From: Desulfobacterales bacterium
GTDB lineage: Bacteria; Desulfobacterota; Desulfobacteria; Desulfobacterales; BuS5
Reading direction: 5' to 3'
Length of the DNA stretch: 12,503 nucleotides
Assembly: GCA_016735355.1 (NCBI GenBank)
Contig: JAERRQ010000191.1
Location: 1-12,503 of the forward strand
Position 1 is the first letter of the stretch, and each line of letters starts with the position of its first letter. This document shows positions 7,312-12,503 of the stretch, in pieces. Below the pieces are notes generated by a model. It did not search any database, was not told the DNA's origin, and was given only the letters and a program-made list of their open reading frames with translations. The position numbers and the translations under genes are program-made.

Positions 7312-7976
7312 CTAGCTATCATAGCTCTCATCATATCTCCGGCGTTCTCTGCGTGATCAGCTATCGATCCTATTGTTTCGGCCAGCCTGACCATATGAAA
7401 TACCGTAACAGGATCCTGGATCAGATTAAAAACCTTGCTTTTTACAGCATCTTCGGCCGTATCGGCATCATGTTCCTGCTGACGTATTGTTGCAATAATA
7501 TTTTTTACTACATTTCTTTGTTTCTCTGAATAATTTCTGAAATACTTCCTGGCTTCGGATACCATTTTGCTTAATTCTTCAATAGGGGTGATGATTGTAT
7601 CCACCAAAAGAAAAAAATCCTTTTCAAGCTCTTTTGGTATGCCAGGGTCATTCCTGTATGAGATCCAGTCAAGTGCATCTTCAACCGAATCGAGTACGCT
7701 GTCCTGTTCTCTCAAATATCGAAACAACTGGAATTTATCCACCGGCAGCATGCTCCATTTCGGCAGATGACCACGAATTCTGCGTTTAATGACATCTGCT
7801 TCACTTTCAAGTTGTATGACCTCCTGTCTGAATTTTTCAAAAGTCAGACATTTATCCGCAATGTGACATTCAAGGGCTTGCTGAAAAGCCCATGTGCATT
7901 CCTTTACCTTTTCTGCATGTTCCTGAACTCCTTCAAAAGGCGAAGTCATAAACATGGATATAAATGGTAAACGCAT
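7308..7976 (-). CDS. DUF47 / TIGR00153 family PhoU-like protein, Pit partner
   Basis: A 222-residue all-helical cytoplasmic protein of the DUF47 (PhoU-like) family, which is repeatedly found next to pit genes and is thought to regulate or assist low-affinity phosphate uptake. Family features include the N-terminal MFMTSPFEG (8-16), the acidic QLESEADVIK (55-64), QEHDADTAED (167-176) and IADHAENAGDMMR (205-217). These repeated E/D motifs are where PhoU-type bundles bind metal clusters. AAAGGAGG lies just before the ATG and overlaps the stop codon of pit, whose gene ends nine bases upstream, so translation of the pair is probably coupled. The C-terminus ends MIARstop, with the TAG lying within the palindromic repeat. 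Confidence 0.9.
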   Translation of the reverse strand: MRLPFISMFMTSPFEGVQEHAEKVKECTWAFQQALECHIADKCLTFEKFRQEVIQLESEADVIKRRIRGHLPKWSMLPVDKFQLFRYLREQDSVLDSVEDALDWISYRNDPGIPKELEKDFFLLVDTIITPIEELSKMVSEARKYFRNYSEKQRNVVKNIIATIRQQEHDADTAEDAVKSKVFNLIQDPVTVFHMVRLAETIGSIADHAENAGDMMRAMIAR

Positions 7977-7985
7977 ACCCCTCCT

Positions 7986-9209
7986 TTATAATATAAGTTG
8001 AAGCATTTTAAAAATTATCATACTGGTAACCGCGGCAGCCGGCACTGTTAATATCCAGTAAAGCATTATCTGAAGCACAATACTGAAATTGACTGCTTCA
8101 AACCCCCGCGCAAGTCCCACGCCTAAGACTCCGCCCACAGCAGCATGCGTAGTGGAAACAGGCAGGCCTAATTTTGAGGCTATCAGCACTGTCGTTGCTG
8201 CGGCAAAATCGACCGAAAAACCGCGTGTATTGGTCAGGGTGGTAATTTTGGTACCGATAGTGTCCATTACCCTGTGGCCCGCCATAGCAATTCCCAAAGC
8301 AATGCCAATGCCGCCGAATAAAAGCAAAAAAAGTGGAACAGGCACCGTTGCTCCGACAGATCCTGTTTTTACGAGAAAGTAGATCACAGCCAGCGGACCG
8401 ATTGCATTGGCTACATCATTAGCGCCCTGCGCAAGTGCTACATAGCAAGAGGTCCCTATCTGAATCCGCCTGAAAATTTCTTCAACGCCATTAGACTTTT
8501 CCTTGAGAAAGTGCTGTAAAAGCTTTAAACCTGCATATCCGGTTATTACGGCAAGAATAAATGCTATGAGCAATGCCGAGTATGTATCTATATCAAATTT
8601 TTTACCAAGAGGTGTTTTAAAAAGAAATGATAAAATAATCACGAAAAAAGCAAGGCCGATAAAAAAAGGTGCCAGCTTGAAGGCCCAGGCCATCGCGTCT
8701 TTCTTTGAAAGAATAAATTTAACTATGATTTTAAACATAATGAACGCAATCACAAGACTGAATACCGGTGAAATAATCCAACTTAAGATAACAGCTGCGA
8801 GCTTGCCCCAGTTGATCACGGAAAAACCGCCGGCCATTATGCCGAATCCAATCATTGCGCCGACTATGGAGTGGGTTGTTGAGACCGGCAGCGATTTCCA
8901 TGTGGCAAAACTAACCCAGAGGGCAGCGGCAAGCATGGCGGAGAGGGCGCCTATAAGAGCAAGGTGCGGGTCAGATAAAACTTCGGTGGAAACAATACCT
9001 TTTCTGATGGTATTAGTAACATGTGAGCCAAGAAATGCGGCCCCGACAATATTCAGAATCCCCGCAATAAAAATTGCCTGCTTGATCGTTATCGCTTTGG
9101 CGCCGACAGCGGATGCCATGGAATTTGCAACGTCATTGGCCCCAATATTCCACGCCATATAAAAACCGAAAATATAACCAATGATAAGTATATAATATTC
9201 TAAAATCAT
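7986..9209 (-). CDS. pit: Inorganic phosphate transporter, PiT family
   Basis: A 407-residue polytopic inner-membrane protein of the PiT family (cation-coupled phosphate symporter, SLC20-like). It shows the family's internal duplication: GANDVANS (23-30) with PVSTTHS (108-114) in the first half, and GANDVANA (262-269) with PVSTTHA (350-356) in the second. These Asn/Asp and Thr/His positions line the phosphate and cation path in the family. A charged cytoplasmic loop (about 232-250) separates the halves. The coupling ion (proton or sodium) cannot be read from the sequence. No good Shine-Dalgarno is seen before the ATG; an in-frame stop lies three codons upstream, so no longer start is possible. 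The DUF47 partner follows after nine bases. No clear Pho box is visible upstream. Confidence 0.94.
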   Translation of the reverse strand: MILEYYILIIGYIFGFYMAWNIGANDVANSMASAVGAKAITIKQAIFIAGILNIVGAAFLGSHVTNTIRKGIVSTEVLSDPHLALIGALSAMLAAALWVSFATWKSLPVSTTHSIVGAMIGFGIMAGGFSVINWGKLAAVILSWIISPVFSLVIAFIMFKIIVKFILSKKDAMAWAFKLAPFFIGLAFFVIILSFLFKTPLGKKFDIDTYSALLIAFILAVITGYAGLKLLQHFLKEKSNGVEEIFRRIQIGTSCYVALAQGANDVANAIGPLAVIYFLVKTGSVGATVPVPLFLLLFGGIGIALGIAMAGHRVMDTIGTKITTLTNTRGFSVDFAAATTVLIASKLGLPVSTTHAAVGGVLGVGLARGFEAVNFSIVLQIMLYWILTVPAAAVTSMIIFKMLQLIL

Positions 9210-9269
9210 ACTAAATTAATACCAGTTTCAGATTTACCATGAAAAAATCTCATTTTTTTATCGGGTACG

Positions 9270-9281
9270 TAACATGTGTTA
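9270..9281. promoter_or_regulatory. Small inverted repeat upstream of pit
   Basis: TAACA-TG-TGTTA is an exact 5-bp inverted repeat with a two-base spacer, about 60 bases upstream of the pit start and about 170 bases upstream of the ferredoxin start. It could be an operator for a dimeric regulator. It is short, so chance occurrence in AT-rich DNA is likely. Confidence 0.2.
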
Positions 9282-9342
9282 ATATGCAAATCAATGCTAA
9301 TATTTTTTAAGCTTTTCCATCACAGTTCTTATCTAATTTTAC

Positions 9343-9369
9343 TTGACTATTAATAATAATTTGTATAAG
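9343..9369 (+). promoter_or_regulatory. Candidate promoter for the ferredoxin gene
   Basis: TTGACT (9343-9348, 5 of 6 matches) and TATAAG (9364-9369, 5 of 6 matches) are separated by 15 bases. Transcription from near 9376 would leave a leader of about 70 bases. The boxes are good but the spacing is short of the usual 16-18. Confidence 0.4.
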
Positions 9370-9448
9370 GCTTTTTACAATTATGGATAAATTACGGAGG
9401 CTATCCGCCTTGATTCTTGATTTTTTTTTACAAAAGGAGATTTGATAA

Positions 9449-9637
9449 ATGGCTTTTATCCCAACAGTAGATGCAGACAAATGCGAGGGTTGTGAAGAAT
9501 GTGTTGATGTCTGTCCAGTAGATGTATTCGAGATGGTAGATGAAAAATCCGTACCGGTTAATGCTGACGAATGCCTGGGTTGTGAGAGTTGTATAGAGGT
9601 TTGTCCAACAGATGCTATAACCGTTGAAGAGGTCTAA
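9449..9637 (+). CDS. 2[4Fe-4S] ferredoxin
   Basis: A 62-residue clostridial-type ferredoxin, a soluble low-potential electron carrier. The first cluster motif CEGCEECVDVCP has cysteines at 12, 15 and 18, with 22 completing the other set; the second, CLGCESCIEVCP, has 42, 45, 48 and 52. Each half thus shows the CxxCxxCxxxCP pattern, and all eight ligands are present. The protein is strongly acidic outside the clusters, as these carriers usually are. AAGGAG stands nine bases before the ATG. The gene is flanked by a promoter-like region and an intrinsic terminator, so it is likely a single-gene unit. Partner enzymes cannot be deduced from the neighbourhood. Confidence 0.96.
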   Translation: MAFIPTVDADKCEGCEECVDVCPVDVFEMVDEKSVPVNADECLGCESCIEVCPTDAITVEEV

Positions 9638-9661
9638 AAATATATTAAGACCCTTGCAAGT

Positions 9662-9688
9662 GAGCCCCTGTTACGCGCATAGGGGCTC
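9662..9688 (+). terminator. Intrinsic-type terminator after the ferredoxin gene
   Basis: GAGCCCCT (9662-9669) and AGGGGCTC (9681-9688) form a perfect GC-rich 8-bp stem with an 11-base loop, 24 bases after the ferredoxin stop. The following bases TCTTCCCC are pyrimidine-rich but not a proper T-tract, so termination strength is uncertain. Confidence 0.6.
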
Positions 9689-9758
9689 TCTTCCCCAAGT
9701 TCACTCACTTCGGTCGACCTACTATAAAGTCTCGAATAAATAATTTCACTACGTTATC

Positions 9759-9803
9759 GGTCGTCGAATTATTACAATACGCCTTCCTCCCTTTACCCTT
9801 GTG
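9759..9803 (+). repeat. Dispersed repeat, copy A
   Basis: A 45-base block beginning GGTCGTCG and containing CGCCTTCCTCCCT. By hand alignment it matches 11137-11181 at 37 of 45 positions without gaps, in the same orientation. The two copies flank the LysM gene at a distance of about 1.4 kb. Confidence 0.65.
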
Positions 9804-9838
9804 CCAAATTTCAAAAGAAGATGATTATCTCAGTCTCA

Positions 9839-9867
9839 CCAACAAAATCGTTCCTTAATTCTATAAT
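9839..9867 (+). promoter_or_regulatory. Possible promoter for the LysM gene
   Basis: A perfect TATAAT (9862-9867) lies 17 bases after CCAACA (9839-9844), which matches only three -35 positions. The leader would be about 115 bases. This is weak, as TATAAT occurs easily in such AT-rich DNA. Confidence 0.25.
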
Positions 9868-9989
9868 ATTTTAATTGAATGGAATAAATCTTGCTTTCAA
9901 TTTTAGCGGAACTATCCTTGCATCGGGATTAATCAGCCCCGCAAAAAAAAATTGTAATCAGCATTAAGAGACCAGATTGGGAGACCAGA

Positions 9990-11036
9990 ATGAATTGCAA
10001 ATTAAAATTTCAAACATTTGTCAGCGCAATGATTATGTGCGCTTTATTGTTTAATTTTTCCTTAAACCTTTGCGCGGAAGAAAGAATTGGAAAAATTGAA
10101 TATGAAAACGGCTTTTACTACACGATTCAAAAAGGGGACACTCTCTGGGGTCTTTCCCAAAAATTTTCCGACTCTCCATGGCAATGGCCTGATTTGTGGC
10201 GTGAAAACAAACAGCTGCCTAATCCGCACTGGATTTATCCGGGCGAACGAATACGCTTATACCTCAAAGAGGGTGCAGGCAGCACTGCTGAAAATAAAGT
10301 CATCAAACAAAAAATAGATCAAATAGAGTCAACAAAAAAGCAGGTATATTATTATTATTCTAAAAGCGATCAGGCTGGTTTTATAAAAAGTGATGCCGCC
10401 AAACCGTCCGGCACTATTTTGAAAGTAAAAGATAAAAAGGTAATGATAAATGAAGGGGATATTATTTATATCAGAGAAGAGGGGGGCACTCCCCTCCCTG
10501 AAGGTAAAAAATATTATATTTACAGAACTATGAAACCGGTGCGGGCTAAAAACCTTACACCCTGCCTTGGGGTACAGCACTATCTTACAGGTATCGCGGA
10601 AATCGTAAGCAAAGAGGCGGGATTTGCTGTGGGCAAGATTATACAGTCCTACCGAGCCACCAATCTTTATGATATGCTTATGCCGTATGAACCGATTAAA
10701 TCTCAAATCGCCCTTACCGAAAGCATAAAAGGACTCAAGGGAACAATTATTCTTTCAGAAGAGCATAAAGCTATGATAGGGGAGAATGATATTGCATTTA
10801 TAGATAAGGGAACAAAGGACGGAATACAACCAGGCCAGCGGTACAGCATATTTTATCAGGAAAAAGAAAAAATCAGCGCCAATTCAAGCCAAGCCGTGTT
10901 GCTGCCCCCTGTTCAATACGGAATGCTCCTTGTTCTGCGCACTGAAAAAGATACATCAACTATTTTGATTACAGATTCGAAACAAAGCGCTCATGACGGC
11001 GCAAGGATATGTTATCCTTTGGATGATAGATTTTAA
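9990..11036 (+). CDS. Secreted LysM-domain protein
   Basis: A 348-residue exported protein. Signal peptide at 1-29 (hydrophobic core about 9-26, likely cut near LCA-EE). One LysM domain at about 43-91 (YTIQKGDTLWGLSQKF, then NPHWIYPGERIRL) should bind peptidoglycan glycan chains. The remaining 250 residues lack a known hydrolase motif; they contain two segments with INEGDIIYIREE (about 154-165) and NDIAFIDKGTKDGIQPGQRYSIF (about 267-289), which look like repeated small beta-barrel units of a type common after LysM in deltaproteobacterial proteins. A structural or anchoring envelope role is likelier than enzymatic lysis. GGGAG precedes the ATG by six bases and lies within a 13-base tandem duplication. 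The gene stands alone, with repeat-bearing intergenic DNA on both sides. Confidence 0.88.
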   Translation: MNCKLKFQTFVSAMIMCALLFNFSLNLCAEERIGKIEYENGFYYTIQKGDTLWGLSQKFSDSPWQWPDLWRENKQLPNPHWIYPGERIRLYLKEGAGSTAENKVIKQKIDQIESTKKQVYYYYSKSDQAGFIKSDAAKPSGTILKVKDKKVMINEGDIIYIREEGGTPLPEGKKYYIYRTMKPVRAKNLTPCLGVQHYLTGIAEIVSKEAGFAVGKIIQSYRATNLYDMLMPYEPIKSQIALTESIKGLKGTIILSEEHKAMIGENDIAFIDKGTKDGIQPGQRYSIFYQEKEKISANSSQAVLLPPVQYGMLLVLRTEKDTSTILITDSKQSAHDGARICYPLDDRF

Positions 11037-11056
11037 GATAATTTTAAGAAAAGTCT

Positions 11057-11171
11057 GAGGGAGGCAAGTAGTGCATCGACCGAGGTTTAGTGGAAATCTA
11101 TAGAGAAAAACATGCTAAAAGCATCTCTTTGAAAAAGATCGTCGGAATATTATAATGCGCCTTCCTCCCTC
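11057..11171. repeat. Possible degenerate MITE-like element with 8-bp inverted ends
   Basis: GAGGGAGG (11057-11064) and CCTCCCTC (11164-11171) are exact inverted repeats bounding 115 bases without a coding frame; the similarity decays inward (AGGCAAG against AGGAAGG). No target-site duplication is visible in the flanks. The right end overlaps dispersed repeat copy B. Calling it a mobile element is an inference; it may be a chance pairing of pyrimidine-rich and purine-rich tracts. Confidence 0.35.
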
Positions 11172-11181
11172 TGGCCTTGTG
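11137..11181 (+). repeat. Dispersed repeat, copy B
   Basis: This block begins GATCGTCGG and contains GCGCCTTCCTCCCT, matching 9759-9803 at 37 of 45 positions. It sits between the ends of the LysM gene and the convergent TPR lipoprotein gene. Confidence 0.65.
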
Positions 11182-11204
11182 AAATTAATTGTCTGACGGC
11201 CAAT

Positions 11205-11234
11205 ATCTGCGTTTATCTGTGTGCATCTGTGTCC
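11205..11234. repeat. Three 10-base tandem units, ATCTGYGTNN
   Basis: ATCTGCGTTT, ATCTGTGTGC and ATCTGTGTCC stand head to tail. I recall this ATCTGTGT/ATCTGCGT pattern from dispersed intergenic repeats in Desulfobacterota and other phyla; in reverse it produces spurious peptides containing CTQIN-like words. It follows directly on repeat copy B in the region between convergent genes. Confidence 0.6.
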
Positions 11235-11280
11235 CATTGTTGTTTTAAAAGTGTTAACGATAAATGAAGAATGCCAAGTC

Positions 11281-12087
11281 TCAATATATTTCTTCATATA
11301 TTTCTTCAGCCTTTTTTTCGGCCTCTTTGGCCTGTCTGCTGCCCGGGAAAAGTTCAATAATCCTGCTATATGCATTAACAGCCTTTGTGTATGATTGGGA
11401 AAGCCGATATGCTTTGGCCAGCTCAAAATACAACACAGCATACTGAGGAGAGGCTTTCTCATCTTTCCCTAATTTTTCGACAGCCCGTTCATAAACTGCA
11501 ACAGCTGTTTCGAGCGTTAAAACTGCATCCGGCAGTCTGTTCAGCATAATATACGTTTGGCCAAGGCCCAACAGGGCTTTTAAAAATTCCGGCTGAAGTT
11601 CCAAAGCATCAAGATAGTATTTTTCTGCAAGTTTATATTCTTTTTTCTTGTAATAGGCCCGTCCCATATTCGAAAACGGTTTATGCGGAGTGACGTAGAG
11701 TAGATTTTTTGTAACTTTTTGAAAACAATCTATCGCCGTATCCCAATCACCTTTTGCCATATATGCCGTGCCCAGATTATTCATAGCCGGGGCATAATCA
11801 TGCTTTAAACTAACGGCTTTTTTAAAATGATCTATAGCAAGATCATTTTTACCTTTTATCATATACACAAGGCCCAGGTCATTGTGGAGAAATGGGTCGT
11901 TATGATATATTTCTTCCGCCCGAATAAACTCTTGTAAGGCTAAAGTATATTTCCCCTCTGACATGTATACTTCGCCCAGATTCCGGATGGCTTCCTCCTG
12001 TTTTTTTTGCTTTGCTATATAGGAGGTGCATGAAACAAAAAATAAAATAAAAATAGTGAATATTATAAACGAATTTTTTTTAATCAT
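11281..12087 (-). CDS. TPR lipoprotein, PilF/PilW-like
   Basis: A 268-residue lipoprotein. The N-terminus MIKKNS, a hydrophobic run (7-18) and FVSC place the lipidated cysteine at 20; Phe at -3 is atypical but acceptable. Five to six TPR units follow (about 33-66, 67-100, 101-133, 137-170, 171-204, 216-249), with motifs such as NLGTAYMAKGDWDTAIDCF. This size and build fit PilF/PilW proteins, which stabilise type IV pilus secretin assembly at the outer membrane, but generic TPR lipoproteins look alike and no pilus gene is in view. It ends in a charged helix with repeated EEIY. The ATG comes one base after the stop of the upstream gene, so the two are almost certainly translated from one message. 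Only a weak Shine-Dalgarno (GGGAA) is present, consistent with coupling. Confidence 0.87.
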   Translation of the reverse strand: MIKKNSFIIFTIFILFFVSCTSYIAKQKKQEEAIRNLGEVYMSEGKYTLALQEFIRAEEIYHNDPFLHNDLGLVYMIKGKNDLAIDHFKKAVSLKHDYAPAMNNLGTAYMAKGDWDTAIDCFQKVTKNLLYVTPHKPFSNMGRAYYKKKEYKLAEKYYLDALELQPEFLKALLGLGQTYIMLNRLPDAVLTLETAVAVYERAVEKLGKDEKASPQYAVLYFELAKAYRLSQSYTKAVNAYSRIIELFPGSRQAKEAEKKAEEIYEEIY

Positions 12088-12088
12088 A

Positions 12089-12503
12089 TTATTCCCAAAT
12101 AATAAGTTTGATTTTTTTATTTTTAAAAAACTGGATCAGTTGCTTGTCAAGGGAATGCCCGGCAAGCAATACTTTTTCATCAGTTTTGATATTAATCAGA
12201 AAACCGGATATTATTAAATCTATATTATGCGGTCCCGGCTTTTGTGCAGCATGAAACATTGGATTCTTTTTATATGCAATGCCGACAGCCTTGAAAATTT
12301 TTTCCGATACAGCATCAATAGAATCATTTTTAAATATCTGCACTATATTAAAACCCGACTTTTTTATTGCATCAACTGAATCTCCATAAAAATCTCCGTA
12401 ATCCACAAGCAGAGGCTGCCCACTGTTAGTCGATATAAAATTCGATATGGTTTTTACTTGAACACCGGCATACGGAAAAGTAATATGAACATTCGGAATA
12501 TAT
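12089..12503 (-). CDS. C-terminal part of an unidentified protein (partial, runs off the window)
   Basis: The frame is open from the right edge to TAA at 12089-12091, giving 137 codons with no start. A GTG at 12404-12406 could be taken as a start, but the frame continues upstream with natural-looking sequence (PNVHITFPYAGVQVKTISNF), so the gene surely extends past the edge. The visible part alternates strands and helices (VDYGDFYGDSVDAIKKSGF, then VSEKIFKAVGI, then KVLLAGHSLDKQLIQFF and KKIKLIIWE), resembling an alpha/beta domain. No active-site motif is recognised and I cannot name the family. The tight one-base junction with the TPR lipoprotein downstream suggests a shared envelope function. 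Confidence 0.75.
   Translation of the reverse strand, partial: YIPNVHITFPYAGVQVKTISNFISTNSGQPLLVDYGDFYGDSVDAIKKSGFNIVQIFKNDSIDAVSEKIFKAVGIAYKKNPMFHAAQKPGPHNIDLIISGFLINIKTDEKVLLAGHSLDKQLIQFFKNKKIKLIIWE

Larger units (their letters stand above)
9689..9989. other. Intergenic region with degenerate repeats upstream of the LysM gene
   Basis: No convincing gene lies in these 301 bases. The left part holds two imperfect copies of TTCACT...CGGTCG (9700-9717 and 9745-9763) and runs into a 45-base block (9759-9803) that recurs downstream of the LysM gene. The right part is AT-rich with a TATAAT at 9862-9867, and just before the LysM start is a tandem GAGACCAGA (9968-9976 and 9981-9989). Confidence 0.55.

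Noticed and set aside
8503..9162. A 219-codon open frame on the + strand opposite pit
   Set aside because: It is an antisense shadow of the Pit coding sequence, whose motifs are beyond doubt; the product is low in plausibility and has no start signal.
9210..9320. Pho box upstream of pit
   Set aside because: I looked for spaced CTGTCAT-like direct repeats and found none; only a small inverted repeat is present.
9396..9445. GGAGG followed nine bases later by TTG (9410) and an 11-codon frame ending four bases before the ferredoxin ATG, as a leader peptide
   Set aside because: The start is TTG, the codons show no attenuator-type run of a regulatory amino acid, and such a frame is easily found by chance.
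11205..11234. Short regular repeats as a possible CRISPR array
   Set aside because: The units are 10 bases, adjacent and without unique spacers, and no cas gene is present.
11115..11462. A - strand open frame encoding a peptide with the word CTQIN
   Set aside because: It is produced by the ATCTGYGT tandem repeat and by the out-of-frame end of the TPR lipoprotein gene; it is not a gene.
1..12503. A new defence, mobile or biosynthetic system
   Set aside because: No nuclease, helicase, methylase, toxin-antitoxin, recombinase, phage or synthase gene can be supported; the gene content is mostly housekeeping and envelope functions.

Overview
This window looks like core chromosome of an AT-rich, Gram-negative anaerobe, most likely Desulfobacterota (Desulfobacterales-like). 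The support is indirect: a small 2[4Fe-4S] clostridial-type ferredoxin, a PpiD-type periplasmic chaperone, a TPR lipoprotein with an outer-membrane-style signal, a Pit transporter paired with a DUF47/PhoU-like gene, and dispersed intergenic repeats of kinds I associate with these genomes. No 16S or other decisive taxonomic marker is present, so the lineage is an inference.

Layout, left to right. (1) 1-1336: the last 23 codons of an unidentified + strand gene, converging on ribF (-, FAD synthesis), then a tRNA-Leu(CAG). (2) 1383-2798: a + strand pair, a WrbA/flavodoxin-like protein and an unrecognised membrane-anchored protein. (3) 2795-4834: a large secreted - strand protein with C-terminal TPRs, whose stop codon overlaps that of its convergent neighbour by 4 bp. 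(4) 4835-5144: a divergent intergenic region. (5) 5145-7259: ppiD followed by a tiny zinc-ribbon membrane protein. (6) 7256-7311: a strongly palindromic dispersed-repeat element that supplies the stop codons of the two genes converging on it. (7) 7308-9209: a coupled - strand phosphate pair, pit and its DUF47 partner. (8) 9449-9637: ferredoxin with its own promoter-like region and terminator. (9) 9990-11036: a secreted LysM protein, flanked on both sides by intergenic DNA containing related degenerate repeats. (10) 11281-12503: a - strand pair, an unidentified gene running off the window followed, one base later, by a TPR lipoprotein.

Functionally, much of the window is cell-envelope housekeeping (PpiD, LysM protein, two exported TPR proteins, two anchored proteins of unknown role), together with phosphate uptake, flavin supply and redox carriers. 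FAD/FMN synthesis, a flavodoxin-like protein and a ferredoxin lie within 10 kb of each other, but in separate transcription units. I found no defence island, CRISPR, integrase, transposase, prophage or biosynthetic cluster. I do not see a convincing undescribed multi-gene system; the most interesting signals are the intergenic repeats, above all the palindrome at 7256-7311, and several conserved-looking proteins of unknown function.
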